From: Curvibacter microcysteis
GTDB taxonomy: Bacteria; Pseudomonadota; Gammaproteobacteria; Burkholderiales; Burkholderiaceae_C
Assembly: GCF_028649455.1 (NCBI RefSeq)
Contig: NZ_JAQSIO010000001.1
Coordinates: 992,001 to 1,056,000, forward strand
Reading direction: 5' to 3'
Length of the DNA stretch: 64,000 bases
Below are positions 34,495 through 41,898 of this stretch, piece by piece. The notes under the pieces were generated by a model. It worked only from the letters and a program-made list of their open reading frames with translations. It was not told the origin of the DNA and ran no database searches. The stretch's first letter is position 1. Each line of letters opens with the position of its first letter. Made by a program: the position numbers and the translations under genes.

Positions 34495-35652
34495 TCAGCC
34501 GACAAACCGGCCGCTGGCGCCCAGGATGCCCAAGTCGACAAAGTGCGAGCCCACATAGGGCGCGCTGCTGCCGTAATCCACCACAAAGCCGCCCAGGTCC
34601 AGGCCGCGCAGCGTGGCCAGGGCGCTGCGCAGGCGGACCCGGCTCAAGTCCTTGCCGCTGCGCTCCAGGCCTTCAGCCAGCACGCGGGTGTTGATGTAGC
34701 CCTCGAAGCTGCCTTGTGAGAACTCGCTTTGCCCCAGGGCGCGCATGGCCGCCTGGTACTCGCGCACCACCGGGGTCTTGGCCCGGTTGGGGTCGGGAAA
34801 CACCATGGTCAGGGCCACGCCGCTGCCCAGCGGGCCCAGGGCCTTCACGCTGTCGTTGCTCAAGGCCACGCTCAAGCCCGCCAGCGGCAGCGAGGGCGAC
34901 TGCTTGCGCAGCCCCGCCACCAGCGACTGGGACACGGCGCCCGCCGTGGCCATGAACACCGCCCCTGGCCGCGCCGCCAACAACTGGCTGATCACCTCGG
35001 GCAAATTCTTGCCACCGGTGTCCAGGGCCACCTGGGCCAGCGCCTCCATGCCCTGCGCGGACAGGGCTTTGAGCGCATCGGCCAGCACCTCGCGGCCAAA
35101 ACCGTTGTCCAGGTAGACGATGGCGAGCTTGTTCATGCCCATGCTGCCCAGGCGCTGGATGAGGCGCTGGGTTTCGTCGGTGTAGCTGGCGCGCACATGG
35201 AAGATGTGGCGGTTGCCCGGGCGGCGCAGGGACGAGGCCCCGGTCAGCGGCGCCACATAGGGCAGGTTCTGCTCTTCCAGCAAGGGCAGCAGGGCCGTGT
35301 TGTTGGGCGTGCCCATGCAGGACAGCAAAGCCAGCACCGAGCCCTCGCCGACCATCTTGCGCACGTTCTCAACCGAGCGCGCTGGCACGTAGCCGTCGTC
35401 CTGCATCTGCAACTGCAGGCTGCGCCCGGCCACACCGCCGCGCGCATTGAGCTGGGCCATGGCCGCCTCGATGCCCAGCTTCAGGTCCAGGCCCAGGGCC
35501 GCCAACGGGCCACTGAGCGCCGCCGTGGACCCAATCGTGATGGCCTTGGCCGACACCCCGTCCTCGGCCTGCACAGAGCCCACCAGCGCGGGTGCGGCCG
35601 CCCAAGCCGCCCAACGCGGCGCCTGACGGAGAAAGTGACGACGACCTTGCAT
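34495..35652 (-). CDS. Periplasmic amino-acid binding protein, LivK/ligand-binding family 6
   Basis: A 385-residue type I periplasmic binding protein. A Tat-like signal (QGRRHFLRQAPRWAAW, cleavage near VQA) is followed by AITIGSTAALSGPLAALGLD, the family's opening strand, and by AIVYLDNGFGREVL and VFMATAGAVSQSLVAGLRKQ from the two lobes. Such proteins bind branched-chain amino acids, amides or aromatic acids. No liv permease or ATPase gene is adjacent, so it is an orphan. It is divergent from the CysB-like LysR gene across a 189-bp AT-rich region with a LysR-type dyad, which suggests control by that regulator. Confidence 0.9.
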   Translation of the reverse strand: MQGRRHFLRQAPRWAAWAAAPALVGSVQAEDGVSAKAITIGSTAALSGPLAALGLDLKLGIEAAMAQLNARGGVAGRSLQLQMQDDGYVPARSVENVRKMVGEGSVLALLSCMGTPNNTALLPLLEEQNLPYVAPLTGASSLRRPGNRHIFHVRASYTDETQRLIQRLGSMGMNKLAIVYLDNGFGREVLADALKALSAQGMEALAQVALDTGGKNLPEVISQLLAARPGAVFMATAGAVSQSLVAGLRKQSPSLPLAGLSVALSNDSVKALGPLGSGVALTMVFPDPNRAKTPVVREYQAAMRALGQSEFSQGSFEGYINTRVLAEGLERSGKDLSRVRLRSALATLRGLDLGGFVVDYGSSAPYVGSHFVDLGILGASGRFVG

Positions 35653-35757
35653 GGGACCAGCCTTTTCAACAGCGCAAAAGCCCCAGTTTGAGGCCCTGTC
35701 GGGTGGCCGACCATTGGGGATGGCCCGGGCACCCCGGACCGAATTCCGTCATATGCA

Positions 35758-35782
35758 TTCCACTATTCAGTCTTTGGTGGAA
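35758..35782. promoter_or_regulatory. LysR-type dyad TTCCAC-N13-GTGGAA
   Basis: Perfect 6-bp arms separated by 13 bp in the divergent region between the binding-protein gene (35652) and the CysB-like gene (35842). It contains a T-N11-A core typical of LysR-type binding sites and lies 60 bp before the regulator's start. The flanking sequence to 35815 is unusually AT-rich for this genome. Confidence 0.5.
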
Positions 35783-35841
35783 ATAACGAATCAACAAATA
35801 ATTACTTTTACTCATTAAGAACCCCTGAAACCTCCCAAAAA

Positions 35842-36786
35842 ATGAACTTTCAGCAACTTCGATCGGTGCGCGAAACCGTGCGCTGCGGCTTCAACCTGAC
35901 CGAAGTCGCCAATTCGCTGCACACCTCCCAACCCGGCGTGAGCCGCCAGATCCGCGAACTGGAAGAAGAACTGGGCATTGAACTCTTTGTGCGCGCCGGC
36001 AAGCGCCTGACCGGCCTGACCGACCCCGGCCAGCATGTGCTGCCCATCATCGAGCGCATGCTGCTGGACAGCGCCAACCTGCGCAAAGCGGGCCAGGAAT
36101 TTGTGGCCCAGCAAAACGGCTTGCTGTCGATTGCCGCCACCCACTCGCAAGCGCGCTATGCGCTGCCGGCGGCAGTGCAGGAGTTCCGCCATCAGTTCCC
36201 CAATGTGAAGCTCAATCTGCACCAGGGCTCGCCGCGCCAGGTGGCCGAGATGCTGCTGTCGGGTGAGGCCGACGTGGGCATTGCAACCGAGGCCCTGGCC
36301 CAGTACGACGCGCTGCTGGCCCTGCCCTGCTACCGTTGGACGCACTCGGTCATCGTGCAGCCCGGCCACCCCCTGCTGGACGCCCCCCTGACGCTGGAGC
36401 GCCTGGCCCAATGGCCGCTGATCACGTATGACAACGGCTTCACCGGCCGCAGCCACATTGACGAGGCCTTCGGCCAGCGCCAACAGGCGCCCAACATCGT
36501 GCTGACCGCGATGGACGCGGACGTGATCAAGACCTATGTGGAGCTGGGCATGGGCGTGGGCATCGTGGCCTCGATTGCCTACGAAGCCGAGCGCGACACG
36601 GGCCTGCGCGCCATCGATGCGGGCCACCTGTTTGGCATCAACCTGACCCGCCTGGCCGTGCGCCGGGGCAGCTACCTGCGTGGCTATGTGTATGCCTTCA
36701 TCGAGTCGTTCGCGCCGACGCTGAACCGCGCCATCGTTGAGAAAGCGCTGGCCGATGACGGCCAGGCCTCGGACTACGACATCTGA
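35842..36786 (+). CDS. CysB/Cbl-like LysR regulator
   Basis: A 314-residue LysR protein of the CysB-Cbl branch, which controls sulfur assimilation in response to acetylserine or sulfur compounds. The N-terminus MNFQQLRSVRETVRCGFNLT and HTSQPGVSRQIRELEEELGI is diagnostic, and the sensory domain includes ATHSQARYALP (anion pocket), EADVGIATEAL, and MGVGIVASIAYE. No cys genes are adjacent; its divergent neighbour encodes an amino-acid-type binding protein, which could import a sulfur source. It overlaps the convergent racemase gene by 13 bp at its 3' end. Confidence 0.92.
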   Translation: MNFQQLRSVRETVRCGFNLTEVANSLHTSQPGVSRQIRELEEELGIELFVRAGKRLTGLTDPGQHVLPIIERMLLDSANLRKAGQEFVAQQNGLLSIAATHSQARYALPAAVQEFRHQFPNVKLNLHQGSPRQVAEMLLSGEADVGIATEALAQYDALLALPCYRWTHSVIVQPGHPLLDAPLTLERLAQWPLITYDNGFTGRSHIDEAFGQRQQAPNIVLTAMDADVIKTYVELGMGVGIVASIAYEAERDTGLRAIDAGHLFGINLTRLAVRRGSYLRGYVYAFIESFAPTLNRAIVEKALADDGQASDYDI

Positions 36787-37526
36787 GGGGGCCCCTGACG
36801 GTAAGCGCGCTGCGCCAGGGCTTGCGCCAGGTACTTCGCCGGGTCCAGCAAGCGCTGTCCGGCCAGGCCTGGGGCACCCGGCAAAGCGAGTGGAATTTCA
36901 GTGCACCCCATGATCAGAGGCTGCGCGCCATGCCGCGCCAGCAAGTCCTGGGCGACCTCGGCAAAACAGCGCTGGGCCAGCACCAGATCGCCGCGTTTGA
37001 CGCCCTGGTAAATGCCCTCCATGAGCCGCTCGCGCCCCGCGGCATCGGGCGTGATCAGCGCAATGCCTGCGCGCGCCAGCGCTTCGTCATACAGGCGGGT
37101 TTGGTAGGTGCCCGTGGTGGCCAGCAAAATGGCTTGCGACACCCCTTCTGCGCGCAGCGCCCGCGCCACCTCTTCGGCCACGTGCAGCAACTCGAGCTGC
37201 GGAAAGCGCGCCTGCAGCCGCCCATGCCAGGCGTGCGCGGTGTTGCAGGCCATGGCCACGCTTTGCACTCCCAGGGCGGCCAAGCGCCCCAGGGCCTGCA
37301 GCATGGGTTCCAGCGGCTGGTGCGCGCCTGACTCGGTGGAGAGCAAGGCGCCGCTGCGGTCCGGCACCGGCACCTGGGCCAGCCAGTGCTCGGGAAAGGC
37401 CTGGTCTTGCACGCGCTGGCCCTGAGCCTGCAGCTGACGGGCACAGGCCTCGACAAAGAGGCGCACAAAATCCGCCCCCGCCGCCGGCCCCATGCCGCCC
37501 AGAATGCCCACCACCTGCGTTGCCAT
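36774..37526 (-). CDS. Aspartate/glutamate racemase family protein
   Basis: A 250-residue cofactor-independent racemase, which interconverts L- and D-acidic amino acids by a two-cysteine mechanism. VVGILGGMGPAAGADFVRL opens the fold; both catalytic cysteines are visible in AMACNTAHAWHG and LIMGCTEIPLAL. ATG 37526 is preferred over two GTG codons immediately upstream. It lies downstream of the polar amino-acid binding-protein gene on the same strand, 146 bp away, with repeat copy B between them. Together with the DadA-like enzyme beyond, it suggests D-amino-acid metabolism. YgeA-like broad-specificity racemases are an alternative. Confidence 0.9.
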   Translation of the reverse strand: MATQVVGILGGMGPAAGADFVRLFVEACARQLQAQGQRVQDQAFPEHWLAQVPVPDRSGALLSTESGAHQPLEPMLQALGRLAALGVQSVAMACNTAHAWHGRLQARFPQLELLHVAEEVARALRAEGVSQAILLATTGTYQTRLYDEALARAGIALITPDAAGRERLMEGIYQGVKRGDLVLAQRCFAEVAQDLLARHGAQPLIMGCTEIPLALPGAPGLAGQRLLDPAKYLAQALAQRAYRQGPPQMS

Positions 37527-37593
37527 CACCACAGCTTCTCAGTCCACAGATTGATTGAATACACACCCCGACCATGGGGACCTCTCCTCCGGA

Positions 37594-37670
37594 CGCCGCC
37601 GGGCCGCTCCCAAGGCGGCCGGGGCCCCCTTGGGGGGCAGCGACCCACACGCAGTGGGGGAGCGTGGGGG
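37594..37670 (-). repeat. Interspersed repeat, copy B, intergenic
   Basis: A 77-bp unit in inverse orientation to copy A, reading on the minus strand CCCCCACGCTCCCCCACTGC to GCGGCCCGGCGGCG. It begins 2 bp after the stop of the binding-protein gene and fills most of the space before the racemase gene. Its dyads could fold in mRNA and affect differential expression of the two genes. Confidence 0.85.
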
Positions 37671-37672
37671 TC

Positions 37673-38563
37673 TCATGTCGCTGGCTTGTCGCTCAGGGCC
37701 TTCAAGTTGTCCTTGAGCTGCGGGCTCATGGGCAGGCCCAGGGGCAGGTTCTTGGGCGGGATGGGCTGCAGGAACCACTTGGTGTAGAGCTTCTCGAACT
37801 CGCCGCTCTTCATCATGCCGCCGATGACGCCATCCACCAGTTGCTTGAAGGCGGGGTCGTCCTTGCGCAACATGCAGGCATAGGGCTCGACCTGCAGGGA
37901 CTCGCCCACCACCTCGAAGTCGGCGGGGTTCTTGGCGTTGGCTTTCAGGCCATAGAGCAGGATGTCGTCCATGCCAAAGGCCAGGGCACGGTCGGATTCC
38001 ACCAGCAGGAAGGAGTCCGCGTGGTCCTTGCCGAACTGCAGGTTGAAGTTCAGGTTCTTCTCGGTGCTGTACTTGCGCAGCACCTGCAAATTGGTGGTGC
38101 CGGTGGTGGTGGACACGTTCTTGCCCGCCAGGTCGGCGTAGTCCTTGATGCCAGAGCTCTTTTTCACCAGCAAGCGGGTGCCGGTGTAGAAGTGGTTGAT
38201 GGCAAAAGCCACGTCCTTGCCGCGCGCCGAGTTGTTGGTGGTGGAGCCGCACTCCAGGTCCACCGTGCCATTCATGACCAGGGGCATGCGGTTCTGCGAC
38301 GTCACGGCCTGCCACTCCACCTGGATGTCGGGCTTTTTGAGCTGCTTGCGCACCGCATCCGCCACTGCATTGGCCACGTCGACCGAGAAGCCAATGGGCT
38401 TGGCCGGACCATCCAGGTAGCTGAAGGGCACCGAGGACTCGCGGTAGGCCAAGGTGATCTTGCCCGAGGCCGCCACCTTTTCAAGGGTGTTGGCCAGAAC
38501 ACCGGCGCTGCCGGTGGCGGTGACGGCGGCGCAAATCAGCAGGGGGAGCAGTTTCATCTTCAT
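37673..38563 (-). CDS. Polar amino-acid ABC binding protein (GltI-like)
   Basis: A 296-residue type II periplasmic binding protein resembling GltI, the glutamate/aspartate receptor. The signal MKMKLLPLLICAAVTATGSA is followed by the cleaved VLANTLEKV start. KITLAYRESSVPFSYLDGPA, PIGFSVDVANAVADAV, MNGTVDLECGSTTNN and the C-terminal FEKLYTKWFLQPIPPKNLPL are typical. ATG 38563 is chosen at the signal peptide. No permease or ATPase genes follow; the next gene is the Asp/Glu racemase, so import partners must be encoded elsewhere. It is divergent from the DadA-like gene. Confidence 0.92.
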   Translation of the reverse strand: MKMKLLPLLICAAVTATGSAGVLANTLEKVAASGKITLAYRESSVPFSYLDGPAKPIGFSVDVANAVADAVRKQLKKPDIQVEWQAVTSQNRMPLVMNGTVDLECGSTTNNSARGKDVAFAINHFYTGTRLLVKKSSGIKDYADLAGKNVSTTTGTTNLQVLRKYSTEKNLNFNLQFGKDHADSFLLVESDRALAFGMDDILLYGLKANAKNPADFEVVGESLQVEPYACMLRKDDPAFKQLVDGVIGGMMKSGEFEKLYTKWFLQPIPPKNLPLGLPMSPQLKDNLKALSDKPAT

Positions 38564-38912
38564 GGAACAAGGCCTCTCAGTGGCTAGGGGGTGGTGGGGT
38601 GGGCAAGCCATGCACCGCAGGGCGGGCTGGGCGCGGCCTCGAAGGGAGTGCACATCGCCGGGCCAGTGTAGGCAGGCCGATGGCGCGCGCGGTAATTCCT
38701 TTTCGCGGCAACCTCATTACAAAAGGTTATGGTCTGGATCCACCATGCGGATCTACCCGCAGCGCGGCACCGTCCACCCCGAAACCAGGTCGGGCCCTTG
38801 GCACCCAGCGCCACTGGTCCCCATAACCCAGGGTCATGGCCCAGGGGCCGATTGGCATGAGCGCGCGCGCACGGCCCGCCCTACAGTCGGGCTTTTCGGG
38901 AGAGCTCTGACC
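38564..38912. promoter_or_regulatory. Divergent promoter region, GltI-like / DadA-like genes
   Basis: A 349-bp gap with no convincing gene. An imperfectly AT-rich patch at 38693-38735 contains the inverted repeat AACCT-N9-AGGTT (38710-38728), resembling a LysR-type site, and ATTACA/GTTATG promoter-like hexamers. The remainder is GC-rich without recognisable elements apart from GGGAGAG, the ribosome site before 38913. Confidence 0.35.
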
Positions 38913-40130
38913 ATGCACATCTGCGTCCTGGGCGCCGGCATCGCCGGGCTGGCCGCCGCCTATTCCTTGCAACTTGAAGGCCACCAGGTGACGGTGGTGG
39001 ACCAGGCTGCCACGCCCGGCCAGGGCGCCAGCGGGGGCAACGGCGCCCAGCTCAGCTACGCCTATGTGCAGCCGCTGGCCGACCCGGCGATCTGGGGCCA
39101 GTTGCCCAAGCTGCTGCTGGCGGCTGACTCGCCGCTGCAGTTCCGCCTGCAGGCCGATCCGCACCAATGGCGCTGGGGCCTGCAGTTCCTGGCCGCGTGC
39201 CGGCGCTCGCGCTCCGAGCACAGCACGGCCTGGCTGCTGGGCTTGGCCGCGCGCAGCCGCCAGGGCTTTGAGCAGATGCTGACCGACCTGCGCCCCGACG
39301 TGGACCACCACAGCCCGGGCAAGCTGGTGCTGTTGCCCAGCGCCGCCGGCCTGGACGCGGCCCAGGCGCAGATCGACCTGCAAGCCCGCTTGGGCGGGCC
39401 CGCCCAGCGCCTGGTCAGCGCTGCCGAGAGCGTGGCCATCGAGCCCGCGCTGGCCGCCTACCAACAGCAGTTTGCCGGCGCGGTCTACACCCCCAGCGAG
39501 AGCGCGGCCGATTGCCTCAAGGTCTGCCAGGCCTTGGCCCGGGCCCTGACCCAGCGCGGCGCCACCTTGCTCTACAACACCCCCATCGAACGGCTGGTGC
39601 TCAGCGGTGGCCAGGTGCAGGCCGCGCACAGCGCGCGCGGCCCACTGCGGGCCGACCACTTTGTGCTGGCCCTGGGCAGCGACACCCTGCGCCTGTGCCA
39701 GCCCCTGGGCCTGCGCCCGCCGGTCTACCCCCTGAAGGGCTACAGCCTGACCCTGGACGTGAGCGCGCAGCCCACCCAGGCGCCCCAGGTCAGCGTGACC
39801 GACAGCGCGCGCAAAGTGGTGTTCGCCCGCATCGGCCAACGCCTGCGCGTGGCGGGCATGGTCGAGCTGACCGGTTATGGCCGCGCCATCCCGCCCAGCC
39901 GCATCGAGACCCTGCGCCGCGCCACGGCCGAGGTCTTCCCGGCCTGCCGCACCGACGGCGAGGTGCAGCCCTGGAGCGGCCTGCGCCCGGCCACGCCCAG
40001 CGGCTTGCCGATCACCGGGCGGGTGCGTGGCGGCCCAGGCAACCTGTGGCTCAACACCGGCCACGGGGCCTTGGGTTTCACACTGGCTTTTGGCACGGCC
40101 GCGGCCCTGGTCAGCGCCTTGCGCGCCTGA
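38913..40130 (+). CDS. DadA-like FAD-dependent amino-acid dehydrogenase
   Basis: A 405-residue flavoenzyme of the DAO/DadA family, shorter than the 450-residue dadA product here. The FAD motif VLGAGIAGLAAAYSLQLEGH and VVDQAATPGQGASGGNGAQL open it; RPPVYPLKGYSLTLDV and WSGLRPATPSGLPITGRV with NTGHGALGFTLAFGTA close it. It probably oxidises a D-amino acid or a secondary amine. GGGAGAG precedes ATG 38913. It is divergent from the GltI-like receptor and near the Asp/Glu racemase, so D-Asp or D-Glu are candidate substrates by inference. Its stop codon lies inside the stem of a strong hairpin. Confidence 0.9.
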   Translation: MHICVLGAGIAGLAAAYSLQLEGHQVTVVDQAATPGQGASGGNGAQLSYAYVQPLADPAIWGQLPKLLLAADSPLQFRLQADPHQWRWGLQFLAACRRSRSEHSTAWLLGLAARSRQGFEQMLTDLRPDVDHHSPGKLVLLPSAAGLDAAQAQIDLQARLGGPAQRLVSAAESVAIEPALAAYQQQFAGAVYTPSESAADCLKVCQALARALTQRGATLLYNTPIERLVLSGGQVQAAHSARGPLRADHFVLALGSDTLRLCQPLGLRPPVYPLKGYSLTLDVSAQPTQAPQVSVTDSARKVVFARIGQRLRVAGMVELTGYGRAIPPSRIETLRRATAEVFPACRTDGEVQPWSGLRPATPSGLPITGRVRGGPGNLWLNTGHGALGFTLAFGTAAALVSALRA

Positions 40131-40155
40131 GCACGTGTTCACGTGCTCAGGCGCG
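40122..40155. terminator. Perfect 15-bp stem-loop spanning the stop codon
   Basis: CGCGCCTGAGCACGT and ACGTGCTCAGGCGCG enclose GTTC. The TGA of the DadA-like gene is in the left arm; the LysR gene at 40163 converges 8 bp away. No T run; it likely serves as a two-way barrier or 3'-end stabiliser. Confidence 0.65.
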
Positions 40156-40162
40156 AAGGGCC

Positions 40163-41080
40163 TCAAGCCGGCACGCCAGCCACCACCTGCTGGATCTCGC
40201 GCTGGATCGCCTGGGTGATGGCGCGCACCAGCACCGAGCCCGGTTTGTCGGCCAGGCGCAAGGCCTGCACCGGCACGGCAATGCGCGGCTCCAGCGCCAG
40301 CACATCGACCTTGCTGCGGTCGGCCGACACGGCGGTGCAGCCGTCGACCAAGGCCACCCCCAGGCCGTGGTGGGCCATGGCCAAGGCGGCGTGGTAGGTC
40401 TGCACGGTGACGTAAGAGTTCAAGCCCACACCGGCCTCGCGGCAGGCCTGGCTCAGGCGCGTGCCCACAGGGTCGCGCGCGTCGAGGTTGATCACCGGCA
40501 CACTGGCCAGGTCGCTCAGGCTCAGGCGGCCGGCTTTCAGTTGGCGCGCCGGCAACAAGCCCTTGGGCACCACGCAGACCATGGCGCTGTCGGCCAGGTG
40601 CTCACTCGTCAGCGAGGGGTGGGCCAAGGCGCTGAAGACAAAGCCCACATCGGCCTCTTGCAGCATCAGCGTGGAGACGATTTGCGGCGAGTGCAGCGCC
40701 TCGACGCTGACCACGATGTCGGGGTGTTTTTTCTTGAAGCGCGCCAGTGCGCGGGGCAGCACCTCGTAGCTCAGCGCCAGCACGGTGACGATGCGCAGCT
40801 CGCCCGCCACATGGCCGCCGCGCAGGCTGGTGGCCAGGCGCTGCACCTCGTCGAGCTGGGCAAACAGCCGCTCGATGTGGGGGAACAGGGTCAGCGCTTC
40901 GGTGGTCGGCGTGAGCCGGCCCTTGGCACGCTGGAACAAGGCAAAACCCAGCTGGATTTCGGCGTGCTGCAGGGTGCGGCTGACGGCGGGCTGGGTGACG
41001 TTGATCAGGCGCGCCGCCGCGCTCACGCTGCCAGTCAGCATGATGGCGTTGAAGACCTCGATGTGGCGCAGTCGCATCAT
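40163..41080 (-). CDS. LysR-family transcriptional regulator
   Basis: A 305-residue regulator. The HTH spans residues 3-62 (RLRHIEVFNAIMLTGSVSAA, then VTQPAVSRTLQHAE), a form seen in regulators of amino-acid or opine catabolism. The sensory domain follows with LRIVTVLALSYEVLPRALAR and HHGLGVALVDG. Start is ATG 41080 or the adjacent 41077. It is convergent with the DadA-like gene, and just 12 bp downstream of the adenosyltransferase gene's end, on the same strand. Position suggests, but does not show, control of the neighbouring amino-acid genes. Confidence 0.88.
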   Translation of the reverse strand: MMRLRHIEVFNAIMLTGSVSAAARLINVTQPAVSRTLQHAEIQLGFALFQRAKGRLTPTTEALTLFPHIERLFAQLDEVQRLATSLRGGHVAGELRIVTVLALSYEVLPRALARFKKKHPDIVVSVEALHSPQIVSTLMLQEADVGFVFSALAHPSLTSEHLADSAMVCVVPKGLLPARQLKAGRLSLSDLASVPVINLDARDPVGTRLSQACREAGVGLNSYVTVQTYHAALAMAHHGLGVALVDGCTAVSADRSKVDVLALEPRIAVPVQALRLADKPGSVLVRAITQAIQREIQQVVAGVPA

Positions 41081-41092
41081 GGACGGGGCCGG

Positions 41093-41662
41093 TCAGTCGG
41101 CGGCGTGCTGGCGCGCCAGGCGCTCACTCTTCCAATAGACGTCATCGCCGCCATCGACGCGGTTGAGCACCCGGGCCAGCACGAACATCAGGTCCGACAG
41201 GCGATTGAGGTACTGGCGCGGCGCGTCGTTCAGCGCCTCTTCGTTGCCAAGGGCCACCACGGCGCGCTCGGCCCGGCGTGCCACGGTGCGGCAGACATGG
41301 GCCTGGGCAGCGCTGCGGCGGCCAGCAGGCAAGATGAATTCTTCCAGGCGCGGCAGGCTGGCGTTGAAATGCGCCAGCGCGTCGTCCAGTTGCAGCACGG
41401 CCTCGCCCTTGAGCAGTTCAAAACCCGGGATGGACAGCTCGCCGCCCAAGTTGAAGAGCTGGTGCTGGATGTCGGTCAGCAGCTCGCGCACCGCGTCGGG
41501 CAGGGTCTCGCACAGCAGCAGGCCCAGGTGGGAATTGAGCTCGTCCACATCGCCCATGGCGTGCACGCGCAAGCTGTTCTTGGACACCCGGCGGTTGTCG
41601 CCCAGGCCGGTGCTGCCGTTGTCGCCGGTGCGGGTGGCAATCTGGGTGAGGCGCTTGGCCAT
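41093..41662 (-). CDS. Cob(I)alamin adenosyltransferase, PduO type
   Basis: A 189-residue ATP:corrinoid adenosyltransferase making adenosylcobalamin. The N-terminal ATP loop RLTQIATRTGDNGSTGLGD, the VHAMGDVDELNSHLGL helix, EFILPAGRRSAAQAHVCRTV and the RRAERAVVAL plus YLNRLSDLMFVLARVLN helices are all classical, including the active-site arginines. ATG 41662 (MAKRLTQ) is chosen; GGAGCC lies just upstream. It is divergent from the FAD oxidase gene. No cobalamin-dependent enzyme is in the window, so the product serves elsewhere. Confidence 0.95.
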   Translation of the reverse strand: MAKRLTQIATRTGDNGSTGLGDNRRVSKNSLRVHAMGDVDELNSHLGLLLCETLPDAVRELLTDIQHQLFNLGGELSIPGFELLKGEAVLQLDDALAHFNASLPRLEEFILPAGRRSAAQAHVCRTVARRAERAVVALGNEEALNDAPRQYLNRLSDLMFVLARVLNRVDGGDDVYWKSERLARQHAAD

Positions 41663-41898
41663 GCGGGGCTCCTTGAGAGTGAAAAACAGAGGTCGAAAAA
41701 AGGGGTTGCCACGGCCGCGCCGTGCCGGCGCAGCCCGCCCGCATTGTGCGCGAGGGCGGGCCTGGGCGCCCGAATCGTAATACCCACAGTGCATGGGGTC
41801 AGGGCCGCTCCTAAAATGCTATTTTTGGCCCGCACAATTTGGCCCGAACAAGAGCGCGCACCGGCGCCCGGGCCCCCCACTGCCGAACTGGAGACACC

